Shown: in pieces, positions 8,866 to 17,140 of the stretch
Position numbering within the stretch: position 1 is the stretch's first letter
Layout of the letters: every line of letters starts with the position of its first letter
Origin: Amycolatopsis sp. EV170708-02-1
GTDB taxonomy: Bacteria > Actinomycetota > Actinomycetes > Mycobacteriales > Pseudonocardiaceae
Reading direction: 5' to 3'
DNA: 64,000 nt
NCBI RefSeq assembly: GCF_022479115.1
Contig: NZ_CP092497.1
Coordinates: forward strand, 992,001-1,056,000
Program-made: the position numbers and the translations under genes
The notes under the pieces: generated by a model
What the model saw: only the letters and a program-made list of their open reading frames with translations
Told to the model about the DNA's origin: nothing
The model's database searches: none

Positions 8866-8944
8866 GCTGAAGGACGCTTTCCTCGCATAAGACGCGGTGA
8901 AAGCGCCCTTCACCGCGTGACATGAGGGGAAAGCGTCCTTCAGC
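8866..8944. repeat. Nested palindrome, GAAGGACGCTTTC family
   Basis: Outer arms GCTGAAGGACGCTTTC and GAAAGCGTCCTTCAGC enclose a second stem made from ACGCGGTG and CACCGCGT. It lies between the convergent riboflavin kinase and DUF5134 genes and probably acts as a bidirectional terminator. A close relative is at 54367-54445. Confidence 0.8.
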
Positions 8945-8946
8945 CG

Positions 8947-9516
8947 CTACACCGCCGCACCCAGCAGCATGTAGCCCATGCCGAGCCCCATGATCACCCG
9001 GCACACCCGCCGCGACGTCTGACCGGAGACCGAGGCGCCCCGCGCCGCGAGCACCCCGGCGCGCACCGCGTCCGCCGCGAAATACGCGGCCACGGCGCCG
9101 AAGATCAGCGAGAGCCACAACGCCGAAGTGCCGCCGGGGCCGGACATCACCAGCCACGGGCCGTGGGTGACGTCACTGTGCGGCATGAACGTCACCATGA
9201 ACAGCATCGCGACGGCCGAGACGGCGTGATGCCCGCACGACGCGTGCCCGGAGCGCCGCCCCTTCCACCACGAGACGGCGAACCAGCCGGCCGTCAGCGC
9301 CAGCACCGCCTGCCAGCCCGCCGCCGGGATCGGGCCGCCCACCGGCGACAGCATCGCGACCATGGCGACGACGAGCAGCAGTTCGGCCAGGTCGCCGTTG
9401 CGGACCGCCGTGCCCTGCCTGCCGTAGTCCAGCCGGACGAGTCTCAGCACGCACGGCAGCACCAGCGCGGCGAACACCGCGGTCAGGGCCCACGCGACGA
9501 CGATTGGTCCAGACAT
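8947..9516 (-). CDS. DUF5134-like integral membrane protein
   Basis: A 189-aa protein with about five hydrophobic helices (residues 5-25, 45-62, 68-85, 98-112, 130-155). It has an intramembrane-edge histidine/cysteine cluster, HASCGHHAVS, and a further MPHSD. This pattern is typical of the actinobacterial DUF5134 family, whose function is unknown. The His/Cys residues suggest metal or heme contact, unproven. It overlaps no neighbour. Confidence 0.7.
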   Translation of the reverse strand: MSGPIVVAWALTAVFAALVLPCVLRLVRLDYGRQGTAVRNGDLAELLLVVAMVAMLSPVGGPIPAAGWQAVLALTAGWFAVSWWKGRRSGHASCGHHAVSAVAMLFMVTFMPHSDVTHGPWLVMSGPGGTSALWLSLIFGAVAAYFAADAVRAGVLAARGASVSGQTSRRVCRVIMGLGMGYMLLGAAV

Positions 9517-9589
9517 GGCACCTCCCGGCCGGTAGCCCTTTCACCGTGGCAGGTACCGCTCTAGTACACCATCGGGCATTGAGGTGATC

Positions 9590-10762
9590 TCAACCCGCGG
9601 TCAGGACCAGTCCGCTCGTGGGTACGCCCGTGCCGGCGGTCACCAGCACACGCGAGGCCCCGTCGACCTGGTTGACGGCGTCGCCCCGGAGCTGCCGGAC
9701 CCCTTCGGCGATCCCGTTCATCCCGTGGATGTAGGCCTCCCCCAGCTGCCCGCCGTGCGGGTTGAGCGGGAGCTTCCCGTCGAGCTCCAGGGTGCCGCCG
9801 CCGATGAAGTCCTTGGCCTCCCCCTTCCCGCAGAAGCCGAGTTCTTCCAGCTGCATCAGGACATAAGGGGTGAAGTGGTCGTACAGCACGGCGAGGTCCA
9901 TGTCGCCGGGGCCCAGCCCGGACTGCTCCCACAGCTGCCGTCCCACCACGCCCATCTCGGGCAGCGCCGGCAGGTCGTCGCGGTAGTAGCTGGTCATCAC
10001 GTACTGGTCCGGCCCGCTCCCCTGCGCGGCCGCCGCGATCACGGCGGGCCGGTGCGGCAGGTCGCGCGCCCGCTCGGCACTGGTGACCACCAGGGCGACC
10101 CCGCCGTCGCTCTCCTGGCAGCAGTCCAGCAGATGCAACGGTTCGGCGACCCAGCGGGAGGCCTGGTGCTCTTCGAGCGTGATCGGCTTGCCGTAGAACC
10201 ACGCCTGGGGGTTGGTCGCCGCGCGGGCGCGGTCGACGACGGCCACCCGGCCGAAGTCCTCGCTGGTCGCGCCGTACTCGTGCATGTAGCGCCGGGCGAG
10301 CATGGCGACGGTCGCGGCCGGGGTCGCGATGCCCATCGGGTAATGGAACGCGTTGTCGACGCCGGACGAGTTCACCTGCCCCGCCGCGGCCGAGGACACC
10401 TGCCCGAACCGCATGCCGGACCGTTCGTTGAACGCCCGGTACGCGACGACGACGTCCGCGATCCCGGTCGCGACGGCCATCGCGGCCTGCTGCACGGTCG
10501 CGGCCGCGGCCCCGCCGCCGTAATGGATCCGGCTGAAGAACTTGAGCTCCGGGATGCCGAGCTCCCGCGCGACGGCGATCTCGCTGTTGCCGTCCATGGT
10601 GAACGACACCAGTCCGTCCACATCGGACGGAGTGAGCCCGGCGTCCTTCAGCGCGCTCGAAACCGCTTCCGCCGCCAGCCGCAGCTCACTGCGCCCGGAA
10701 TCCTTGGAGAACTCGGTCGCACCGATCCCGGCGATGGCCGCCCGTCCGGAGAGGGTCATCAC
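9590..10762 (-). CDS. ltp2: Steroid side-chain aldolase, thiolase-like
   Basis: In the family, Ltp2 performs the retro-aldol cleavage of the 17-hydroxy propionyl-CoA side chain, giving androstenedione-type product and propionyl-CoA, in complex with the DUF35 domain of ChsH2. This 390-aa protein has a thiolase fold but no active-site Cys nucleophile in the usual place. Tyrosine motifs YDHFTPYV and GGQLGEAYIHGM fit the SCP2-thiolase/Ltp2 group. The start is GTG at 10762 or ATG at 10759; both overlap the chsH1 stop. It is the last gene of the igr-like operon. Confidence 0.9.
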   Translation of the reverse strand: MMTLSGRAAIAGIGATEFSKDSGRSELRLAAEAVSSALKDAGLTPSDVDGLVSFTMDGNSEIAVARELGIPELKFFSRIHYGGGAAAATVQQAAMAVATGIADVVVAYRAFNERSGMRFGQVSSAAAGQVNSSGVDNAFHYPMGIATPAATVAMLARRYMHEYGATSEDFGRVAVVDRARAATNPQAWFYGKPITLEEHQASRWVAEPLHLLDCCQESDGGVALVVTSAERARDLPHRPAVIAAAAQGSGPDQYVMTSYYRDDLPALPEMGVVGRQLWEQSGLGPGDMDLAVLYDHFTPYVLMQLEELGFCGKGEAKDFIGGGTLELDGKLPLNPHGGQLGEAYIHGMNGIAEGVRQLRGDAVNQVDGASRVLVTAGTGVPTSGLVLTAG

Positions 10763-11154
10763 TCGCCTCCCAACGTGATCGCCACGGTGCCCACCACATG
10801 CTCGCCGAGACTGTCCACACCGGACACCGAGACCACGACGTCGTCGCCGTCCCGTTCCGTGACCCGGCCGGTGAAGGTCAGCGTGTCGTAGGCGTAACAG
10901 GGCACGCCGAGCCGGATCTTGATCGACCGCACGAACGCCTCCGGGCCCGCCCAGTCGGTCACGAACCGTTGCACCAGGCCGGTGTCGGTGAGGATGTTGA
11001 GGAAGATGTCCTTCGAGCCGCGCTGCACGGCGGCGTCGCGATCGTGGTGGACGTCCTGGAAATCCCGGGTCGCCAGCGCGGTGCTCACCACGAAGGTCGG
11101 GGTGGCCTCGATCGTCAGCGGCGGCAGCTCGGTGCCGACCGAACAGTCCTTCAT
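10759..11154 (-). CDS. chsH1: Steroid enoyl-CoA hydratase, MaoC subunit ChsH1
   Basis: A 131-aa single hot-dog MaoC protein with the hydratase-2 loop ATRDFQDVHHDRDAA. ChsH1 pairs with the MaoC half of ChsH2 to hydrate the unsaturated C3 side chain of the steroid CoA. The ATG overlaps the chsH2 stop (ATGA). Gene order matches M. tuberculosis Rv3541c. Confidence 0.9.
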   Translation of the reverse strand: MKDCSVGTELPPLTIEATPTFVVSTALATRDFQDVHHDRDAAVQRGSKDIFLNILTDTGLVQRFVTDWAGPEAFVRSIKIRLGVPCYAYDTLTFTGRVTERDGDDVVVSVSGVDSLGEHVVGTVAITLGGE

Positions 11155-12065
11155 CGCGCGACCCTCCAAGCGGGCAACGTCAGTTCGTCGTCGATCTTCA
11201 CGAACGCGGCCTCCACCGGGAGTCCGATGTGGACGGACTCGGGATCGGCGTCGAGCAGCTCGCCCATCACCCGGACACCCTCCTCCAGTTCGACCAGCGC
11301 GACCACGAACGGCAGATCCTTGCCGGGGACCTTCGGATGGTGGTGCACCACGTAGCTGTAAACCGTTCCGCGTCCGCACGCCACGACGTAGTCGGGCTTG
11401 GCGTCGAAATCCCCGTCCGGTGGCATGGGGCCCGGCGGATGCCGCAAGGTCTCACCCCAGCGCTGGATCCGCAGTTCCCCTTCCCGCAGACCGGCCCAGA
11501 AGAACTCGGTGTCCTTGCTGATCACCGGCCGCAGGACGGGCGCGGCCGTCTTGGCGGGCCCGGCGCCCGGCGGTCGGAACTTCAGCACCCGGAACACCAT
11601 GTCCGCGACGGCCTCGTCGCCGACGTACCAGGTGGTCTTCGTCGTCACGAACCAGCCTTCGCCCAGCGCGGTGCGTTTCGGCCCGACGACGCTTTCGAGT
11701 TTCGCGGTCGCGGCGACGCGTTCCCCGTGCCGGAGATACCGGAAGTAGTTCTGCTCGGAGTTCGTCGCGACGACCGAGGTGAACCCGGCCTCGTCGAGCA
11801 CCTCCATCATCGCGCCGAGCGGATCGTCCGACGCCCTCGTCCAGTGCAGCCCGCCCATCGTCCACACCTGCGCCATCGCGGGTGGCGCGACAAGTCCCTT
11901 GTGGACACTCGCGGCGGCGAACTCCTCGTCGACGTACACCGGATTGCGGTCGCCGATGGCTTCGACCCAGTTGTTCACCATCGCCTGGTTGACCGCGTCA
12001 CGCGCGGCCCTCGGCGCGGATTCCCCGCGTGCGGCGATGCGTTCAGCCGCTTCCTGGATGCTCAT
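11151..12065 (-). CDS. chsH2: Bifunctional MaoC-DUF35 protein ChsH2
   Basis: A 304-aa fusion. Residues about 1-165 are a MaoC-like hot dog (AIGDRNPVYVDEEFA). Residues about 180-304 are a DUF35 OB-fold domain (FFWAGLREGELRIQRWG ... GTVYSYVVHHHPKVPGKDLPF). In characterised homologues the MaoC half joins ChsH1 and the DUF35 half binds Ltp2, handing over the hydrated product. The cysteines that form a zinc ribbon in many DUF35 proteins are not present here. Start and stop overlap the neighbouring genes by four bases. Confidence 0.9.
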   Translation of the reverse strand: MSIQEAAERIAARGESAPRAARDAVNQAMVNNWVEAIGDRNPVYVDEEFAAASVHKGLVAPPAMAQVWTMGGLHWTRASDDPLGAMMEVLDEAGFTSVVATNSEQNYFRYLRHGERVAATAKLESVVGPKRTALGEGWFVTTKTTWYVGDEAVADMVFRVLKFRPPGAGPAKTAAPVLRPVISKDTEFFWAGLREGELRIQRWGETLRHPPGPMPPDGDFDAKPDYVVACGRGTVYSYVVHHHPKVPGKDLPFVVALVELEEGVRVMGELLDADPESVHIGLPVEAAFVKIDDELTLPAWRVAR

Positions 12066-13234
12066 CGCGGCACCCTCGGCAGGCCGAGCCCGGCGGTGGC
12101 GATCAGCTCGCGCTGGATTTCGCTGACGCCGCCGCCGAAGGTCAGCACCAGATTGCGTTTGGCCACCACGTCCAGCCACCGCGCCAGTTCCGCGGTTTCG
12201 GCGTCGGCTTGATCGCCGTGTCGCGCCACGATCTCCTCCAGTTTCCTGGTCAGCCGCTGGATGCGCTCGGAGCCGACGATCTTGGTGGCCGACGCGTCGG
12301 CCACCGCCACCGGCCCGGTCGCCGACGACGCCGCGACCTGCCAGTTCAGCAGTTCGTTGATCCGGGCGGTCGCCAAGGTCTCCGCGAGGACGGCCCGGAC
12401 GTCGGGCAGGTGGAGCAGCGGGGCGCCGTCCGGGGTCTTCCGCGACGCCGCCCACTCGCGGACGCGGTCGTGGAGACCGCCGATCCGTCCGGCGGGGCCG
12501 AGCATGACGCGTTCGTGGTTCAGCTGGGTGGTGATCAGCCGCCAGCCCTCGTTCTCCTTGCCCACCAGCATGTTCGCGGGCACCCGGACATCCGAGTAGT
12601 AGGTGGCGTTCACGTGGTGGGCGCCGTCGCAGGTGATGATCGGCGTCCACGAATAGCCCGGGTCGCGGGTGTCCATGATGAGGATCGAGATTCCCTTGTG
12701 CCGGGGCGCGCCGGGATCGGTGCGCACGGCCAGCCAGATGTAGTCGGCGTCGTGCCCGCCGGTGGTGAAGATCTTCTGGCCGTTGACGACGTACTCGTCC
12801 CCTTCGCGCACCGCTGTCGTGCGCAGCGCCGCCAGGTCCGTTCCCGCCTCGGGTTCGGTGTAGCCGATGGCGAAATGCACCTCGCCCGCGAGGATCTTGG
12901 GCAGGAACAGGGATTTCTGCTCCTCGGTGCCGAACGCCTGCAACGTGGGGCCGACGGTCTGCAAGGTCACCGACGGCAGCTGGACGTCGGCGCGGGCGGC
13001 CTCGTCGACGAAGATGTGCTGCTCGATCTCGCCGAAACCCCGGCCGCCGTACTGTTCCGGCCAGCCGACGCCCAACCAGCCGTCACGGCCCATCCGGCGC
13101 ACGATCTCGCGGTACACCGGCCCGTGCCGCTCCCGCAGCATCGCGCGCCGTTCGTCGGCGCTCACCAGCCCGGCGAAGTACTTGCGCAGTTCGGAGCGCA
13201 ACTCGTGTTGCGCCGCGGTCAGTTCGATCAGCAT
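12062..13234 (-). CDS. chsE2: Acyl-CoA dehydrogenase, FadE29/ChsE2-like subunit
   Basis: A 390-aa acyl-CoA dehydrogenase. FAD-binding segments are GYTEPEAGTDLAALRTTA and KIFTTGGHDADYIWLAVRTD; TYYSDVRVPANMLVG is the beta-domain signature. FadE29 forms an alpha2beta2 complex with FadE28 that dehydrogenates the C3 side chain of the steroid CoA. The ATG at 13234 lies 4 bp after the chsE1 stop. Order and partner match Rv3543c. Confidence 0.88.
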   Translation of the reverse strand: MLIELTAAQHELRSELRKYFAGLVSADERRAMLRERHGPVYREIVRRMGRDGWLGVGWPEQYGGRGFGEIEQHIFVDEAARADVQLPSVTLQTVGPTLQAFGTEEQKSLFLPKILAGEVHFAIGYTEPEAGTDLAALRTTAVREGDEYVVNGQKIFTTGGHDADYIWLAVRTDPGAPRHKGISILIMDTRDPGYSWTPIITCDGAHHVNATYYSDVRVPANMLVGKENEGWRLITTQLNHERVMLGPAGRIGGLHDRVREWAASRKTPDGAPLLHLPDVRAVLAETLATARINELLNWQVAASSATGPVAVADASATKIVGSERIQRLTRKLEEIVARHGDQADAETAELARWLDVVAKRNLVLTFGGGVSEIQRELIATAGLGLPRVPR

Positions 13235-13238
13235 CGGT

Positions 13239-14303
13239 TCACCCCGCCACCAGTTCGCCCAGACCGGCCAGCCGATGCGAGGCGCCGCCGAGCGTTCGTC
13301 CCAGATCCTTGACCGCCGACGAGAACCGGTGCAGCGGATACGTTTCGTCCACGCCGATCCCGCCGTGCAGGTGATGACAGACGGCCAGCGCCGCGGGCGC
13401 CTCCTCCGCCAGCCAGTAGGCCGCGATGTCGAGTTCAGCGTCGGCGTCGAGCCCCGCCGCGAGCCGCCAGACCGCCGACCGGGCGGCCAGCTGGACCGTC
13501 CTCGAAGCGATGTAGACGTCCGCGATCTGTTGCGCCACCGCCTGGAACGCCGCCAGCGGGCGCCCGAACTGCTCCCGCTCGCCGACGTGTTTCGTGGTGA
13601 GCGCGAGCGCGCCGGCGAGCAGCCCGTCGCCGAACGCCACGGCACCCGCGAGCGCGAAGCGGTGCAGCGTCGCGATCGACTCGCCGGGGCCGTGCCCGTT
13701 GAGGAGATCGGCGTCGGTGACGGTCACCGAATCGAGCGTCATCGTGTAATCCGGTGTGCCGGAAGAGGTTCTCGTCGGGGTCAGGGTCACGCCGTCCGCG
13801 TGGGGATCGACGAGGAAGACGCCGGTGCCGCCGGGCAGCGAAGCGGGCGTCAGGATCCGGGTCGCTTCCGCCGCGAACGGCACGCCGACCTTGACCCCGC
13901 TCAGGCGCCAGTCCCCGGCCGATTCCGCGACGGTCGCGGGCCGGGTGGTGAACGGCGCGGAAGGTTCGTGCAGCGCGGCGGTGAGCACCGATTCCCCCGC
14001 GGCGACCGGCGGGAGCAGCGCCGAGCGCTGATCCGGCCCGCCGAGCGCGGTGACCGGCAGGACCCCGAAGGCCAGCGACGCCAGCGCGGGCGCCGTCGAG
14101 GCGACGCGGCCGAGTTCGGTCAGCACCAAGGCGACTTCGGCGACACCGAGACCGTCGCCACCGAGTTCGGCGGGCAGCGCCAGCGCGAGCAAACCGGCGT
14201 CGGCCAGCGCGCGCCACGTGTCCGCGGGCTCACGCTCCTTGCCGAGCACGCGCGCGGCCAGCGCGGTGACCTCGGTCTGCGTCTCGTCGAACTGGAAGTC
14301 CAC
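13239..14303 (-). CDS. chsE1: Acyl-CoA dehydrogenase, FadE28/ChsE1-like subunit
   Basis: A 354-aa acyl-CoA dehydrogenase-fold subunit (MDFQFDETQTEVTALAARVLG at the N-terminus, VCHHLHGGIGVDETYPLHRF near the C-terminus). It is shorter and more divergent than its partner, as expected for the subunit that shares a composite active site with FadE29. It is the first gene of the five-gene side-chain operon. A perfect KstR site lies 35 bp upstream. Confidence 0.87.
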   Translation of the reverse strand: MDFQFDETQTEVTALAARVLGKEREPADTWRALADAGLLALALPAELGGDGLGVAEVALVLTELGRVASTAPALASLAFGVLPVTALGGPDQRSALLPPVAAGESVLTAALHEPSAPFTTRPATVAESAGDWRLSGVKVGVPFAAEATRILTPASLPGGTGVFLVDPHADGVTLTPTRTSSGTPDYTMTLDSVTVTDADLLNGHGPGESIATLHRFALAGAVAFGDGLLAGALALTTKHVGEREQFGRPLAAFQAVAQQIADVYIASRTVQLAARSAVWRLAAGLDADAELDIAAYWLAEEAPAALAVCHHLHGGIGVDETYPLHRFSSAVKDLGRTLGGASHRLAGLGELVAG

Positions 14304-14337
14304 ACTGGCTCCTCACCGGGGCGAACGGGCACAATAT

Positions 14338-14351
14338 TGAAACCTGTTCTA
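14338..14351. promoter_or_regulatory. KstR operator of the side-chain (igr-like) operon
   Basis: TGAAACCTGTTCTA matches TNNAACNNGTTNNA at all eight fixed positions. It lies between the chsE1 start (14303) and the stop of the WS/DGAT gene (14391), where it can only control the chsE1 operon. Confidence 0.88.
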
Positions 14352-14390
14352 GTCTTATCCGGAAGGAGCCGCGACGGCAAGGGGGAGGAT

Positions 14391-15782
14391 CTAGGAGGTG
14401 GCCTTGAGCAGTTCCGCGAGCGCGTCGGCGAAGTGGTCGGCGAGCGGCCACAGGTCCCCGGTGAGTTCACGGGCGCCGAGCAGGCCGACGTCGACCCGGC
14501 CCGCGTTGGACAGCACGGTGATGTTGAGCCCGGCGCCGTGGAACACCGGGCCGAGCGGGTAGAGCCCGGTGATCCGGCAGCCCAGCAGGTACAGCGGCAT
14601 CGGCGGACCGGGCACGTTGGAGACCACCAGGTTGTGCACCACCGGATGCCGTTCGGCCAGGCGCAGCGCGGAATACGCGCGTACCGCGAGCCCGAACATG
14701 GTCGCCGCCGAGAACTGCGCCCAGTCCTGGAGCATGTCCGCGTCGATGTCGTGGTGATGGTCCTTGGACAGCCGGTTCGACTCCGCGAGCATGAACACGC
14801 GCGCGGCCGGATCGTCCAGATGGGTGGGCAGCGACGCGAAGAACGCCGAGACCTTGTTGTTCCCGTGCTCGCGTTCGGTGCGGCCGTGCACCGACACCGG
14901 CACGGTCGCCACCAGCGGATCCGCCGGCAGTTCGCCCCGATCTCGCAGGAACTGCCGCAGGGCACCGGCCACCACGGCGAGGACGACGTCGTTGACCGTC
15001 ACCCCGAAGGCGTTCTTGATCCGTTTGACGTCGTCGAGATCGAGGGAGGCGTAGGCGACGCTGCGATGCGCGGTGATCGTCCCGTTGAACGACGTCCGCG
15101 GCGCCGTGAACGGAACCGGCATCCCCTTGCCCTGCAACGCTTTGCCCAGCCATCTCGGCACGAGTTCGACCAGGCCGGGAAGTAGCTTCACCACCTCGAC
15201 CGGGCGTTTCGCGAACGACGTCAGCCCGGCGCCGAACAGCGCGCGCCTGCCGGGAACGTCCGCGTTGCGGCGTTCGTCCCGTGCGATCTCCGGCGGCGGG
15301 GCGTCCGGTTCGAGCCCGGCGAGGGAGGCGATCAGGCTGGCGCCGCCGACCCCGTCGACGCTGGCGTGGTGCATCTTCAGCAGGACCGCGATCCCGCCGC
15401 CGGCCAGGCCCTCGATGACGTACAACTGCCACAGCGGCTGCGCCCGGTCCAGCCGTTGTCCCGCGATGTGGGCGCAGAGCTCGGCCAGTTCCCGCCGGTC
15501 ACCGGGCGCGGGTACGCCGATGCGGTGAACATGGGCTTCGAGGTCGAAGTCCTCGTCCTCCACCCACACCGGATGCGCCAGATTCCAGAGTGGATTGTGC
15601 AGCTTGCGCCGGAACGCCGGGATCAGCTCCACCCGTTCGGCCAGTTTCTCCTTGAAACGCTCGAAATCGTAGCCGCCGGGCATGGTCGAACCGTCCAAGG
15701 TGAGCAGCCCGCACACGTGCAGTACCTGGGCAGGTGTCTCCAGGTACAGAAAACTCGCGTCCAGACCACTCAATCTCTGCAT
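14391..15782 (-). CDS. Wax ester synthase / diacylglycerol acyltransferase (WS/DGAT)
   Basis: A 463-aa acyltransferase of the bacterial Tgs family. The catalytic HHxxxDG motif is H138-H139-A-S-V-D142-G143. MQRLSGLDASFLYLETPAQ is the usual N-terminus and the C-terminal NLVVSNVPGPP the usual signature. It joins fatty acyl-CoA to diacylglycerol or alcohols for storage lipid. An upstream start at 15809 would run into the KstR site, so the ATG at 15782 is preferred. The KstR-controlled promoter is shared with an esterase, linking lipid storage to sterol use. Confidence 0.9.
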   Translation of the reverse strand: MQRLSGLDASFLYLETPAQVLHVCGLLTLDGSTMPGGYDFERFKEKLAERVELIPAFRRKLHNPLWNLAHPVWVEDEDFDLEAHVHRIGVPAPGDRRELAELCAHIAGQRLDRAQPLWQLYVIEGLAGGGIAVLLKMHHASVDGVGGASLIASLAGLEPDAPPPEIARDERRNADVPGRRALFGAGLTSFAKRPVEVVKLLPGLVELVPRWLGKALQGKGMPVPFTAPRTSFNGTITAHRSVAYASLDLDDVKRIKNAFGVTVNDVVLAVVAGALRQFLRDRGELPADPLVATVPVSVHGRTEREHGNNKVSAFFASLPTHLDDPAARVFMLAESNRLSKDHHHDIDADMLQDWAQFSAATMFGLAVRAYSALRLAERHPVVHNLVVSNVPGPPMPLYLLGCRITGLYPLGPVFHGAGLNITVLSNAGRVDVGLLGARELTGDLWPLADHFADALAELLKATS

Positions 15783-15804
15783 GAGAATCACCTTAAGTGA
15801 ACTT

Positions 15805-15818
15805 TGCAACCCGTTCTA
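15805..15818. promoter_or_regulatory. KstR operator in the divergent WS/DGAT-esterase promoter
   Basis: TGCAACCCGTTCTA matches all fixed positions of TNNAACNNGTTNNA. It sits between the divergent starts at 15782 (minus) and 15849 (plus), with 31 bp to the plus-strand gene. Confidence 0.87.
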
Positions 15819-15848
15819 GCCGGTCACCCGGCGGTAGGATCGGTGCCC

Positions 15849-17093
15849 ATGCAGCCGAGTTTCGTCGTCCGCCAGGCCCTCCAGCTCGCGCTCACCGCGA
15901 ACGCGCTGAAGCCGCCGAGAGGCGCCCGGACGGCGGTCCCGGCGTTCTTCGCGGGCTGGCTCACCGGGGAGCTCGCCCCGCATCTGCTCGCGCTCACCGC
16001 GGCCGACGCGGCGGCGCACGTCGCCCGGCACCGCGGCGGGTCGAGCAAGGCGGGGCTCGCCCTCGCGGCGGCGTCGGCGGCCGGGCTCGGCACGCTGATC
16101 GCGCAGTCGCAGCGGGCCCGCGACGAGATCGAGACCGCGCTGACCGAGGGCATCGGCGAGGCGTACGTCGACGAACTCGAGCACCCGCCGAGCCTGACCG
16201 ACCTCGCGACGCCGTGGGGCCAGCTGGCCATGCCGTTCCGCATGCGCGACCCCGAGGTCCGGCGGACCCGCAACATCGCCTACGCGCCCGGCGGGAAACG
16301 GTTCCTGCTCGACATCTACGCCCCGCGCGAACCGGTCACCGGCGCGCCGATCCTGCTCCAGGTGCACGGCGGCGCCTGGGTGATCGGCAACAAGGACCAG
16401 CAGGGCCTGCCGCTGATGCTGCACATGGCCAAACGCGGCTGGATCTGCGTCGCGATCAACTACCCGCTCTCCCCCGCCGCCCGCTGGCCCGCGCATATCG
16501 TCGCCGCGAAACGCGCGCTGGCCTGGATCCGGGACAACGCCGAGACCTACGGCGGCGACCCGTCCTTCGTCGCCGTCACCGGCGGATCCGCGGGCGGGCA
16601 TCTCGCCGCGCTGCTGGCCTTGACCGCCAACGACCCGGCGCTCCAGCCCGGCTTCACCGAAGCCGACACGAGCATCCAAGCGTGCGCCCCGCACTATGGC
16701 GTGTACGACTTCGCCGCGACCAGCGGACGGCGCTCCAGCCAGACCCGGCTGAAGACGCTCATCGCCCGGCACGTCTTCGAGGCGGACCGGGATCCGGTGA
16801 ACTTCCTCGACGACTACATCGCGGCGTCCCCGCTCGACCGCATCACCGAGGACGCGCCGCCGTTCTTCGTCATCCACGGCGTCCACGACTCGCTGGTGCC
16901 GGTGGGCGAGGCACGCGAATTCGTGCGGCGCCTGCGGGACAAGTCCCAGCGTGAGGTCGCGTACGCGGAGATCTCCGGTGCGCAGCACGCCTTCGACGTC
17001 TTCCCGTCCATCCGCAGCGCCCATGTGGTGCGCGGGGTGGAACGGTTCCTGGAGTGGAGCTATCGCACCTGGCTGCGGTCCGGCTCCTCGTGA
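15849..17093 (+). CDS. Alpha/beta hydrolase, hormone-sensitive-lipase-like esterase (LipC type)
   Basis: A 414-aa esterase. Oxyanion-hole motif VHGGAWVIG and nucleophile elbow TGGSAGGHLAA (Ser) are clear. The acid and histidine are likely in IHGVHDSLVP and SGAQHAFDVF. The N-terminal 130 residues are an Ala-rich helical extension typical of mycobacterial LipC-like cell-envelope esterases. The KstR site 31 bp upstream suggests it hydrolyses steryl or acylglycerol esters during growth on sterols; the substrate is inferred. Its stop codon lies inside a 46-bp palindrome. Confidence 0.85.
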   Translation: MQPSFVVRQALQLALTANALKPPRGARTAVPAFFAGWLTGELAPHLLALTAADAAAHVARHRGGSSKAGLALAAASAAGLGTLIAQSQRARDEIETALTEGIGEAYVDELEHPPSLTDLATPWGQLAMPFRMRDPEVRRTRNIAYAPGGKRFLLDIYAPREPVTGAPILLQVHGGAWVIGNKDQQGLPLMLHMAKRGWICVAINYPLSPAARWPAHIVAAKRALAWIRDNAETYGGDPSFVAVTGGSAGGHLAALLALTANDPALQPGFTEADTSIQACAPHYGVYDFAATSGRRSSQTRLKTLIARHVFEADRDPVNFLDDYIAASPLDRITEDAPPFFVIHGVHDSLVPVGEAREFVRRLRDKSQREVAYAEISGAQHAFDVFPSIRSAHVVRGVERFLEWSYRTWLRSGSS

Positions 17094-17132
17094 GTGGCAA
17101 GGACGGTTAGAACCGTCCTTGCCACTCACGAG
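17087..17132. repeat. 46-bp palindromic element, copy 1
   Basis: Arms CTCGTGAGTGGCAAGGACGG and CCGTCCTTGCCACTCACGAG flank a short TTAGAA centre. It overlaps the stop codon of the esterase and precedes the convergent SWIM gene. Near-identical copies lie at 24078, 39225 and 50858. There is no T tract, so a strong-stem terminator is the likely role. Confidence 0.85.
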
Positions 17133-17140
17133 ACGGGAGG

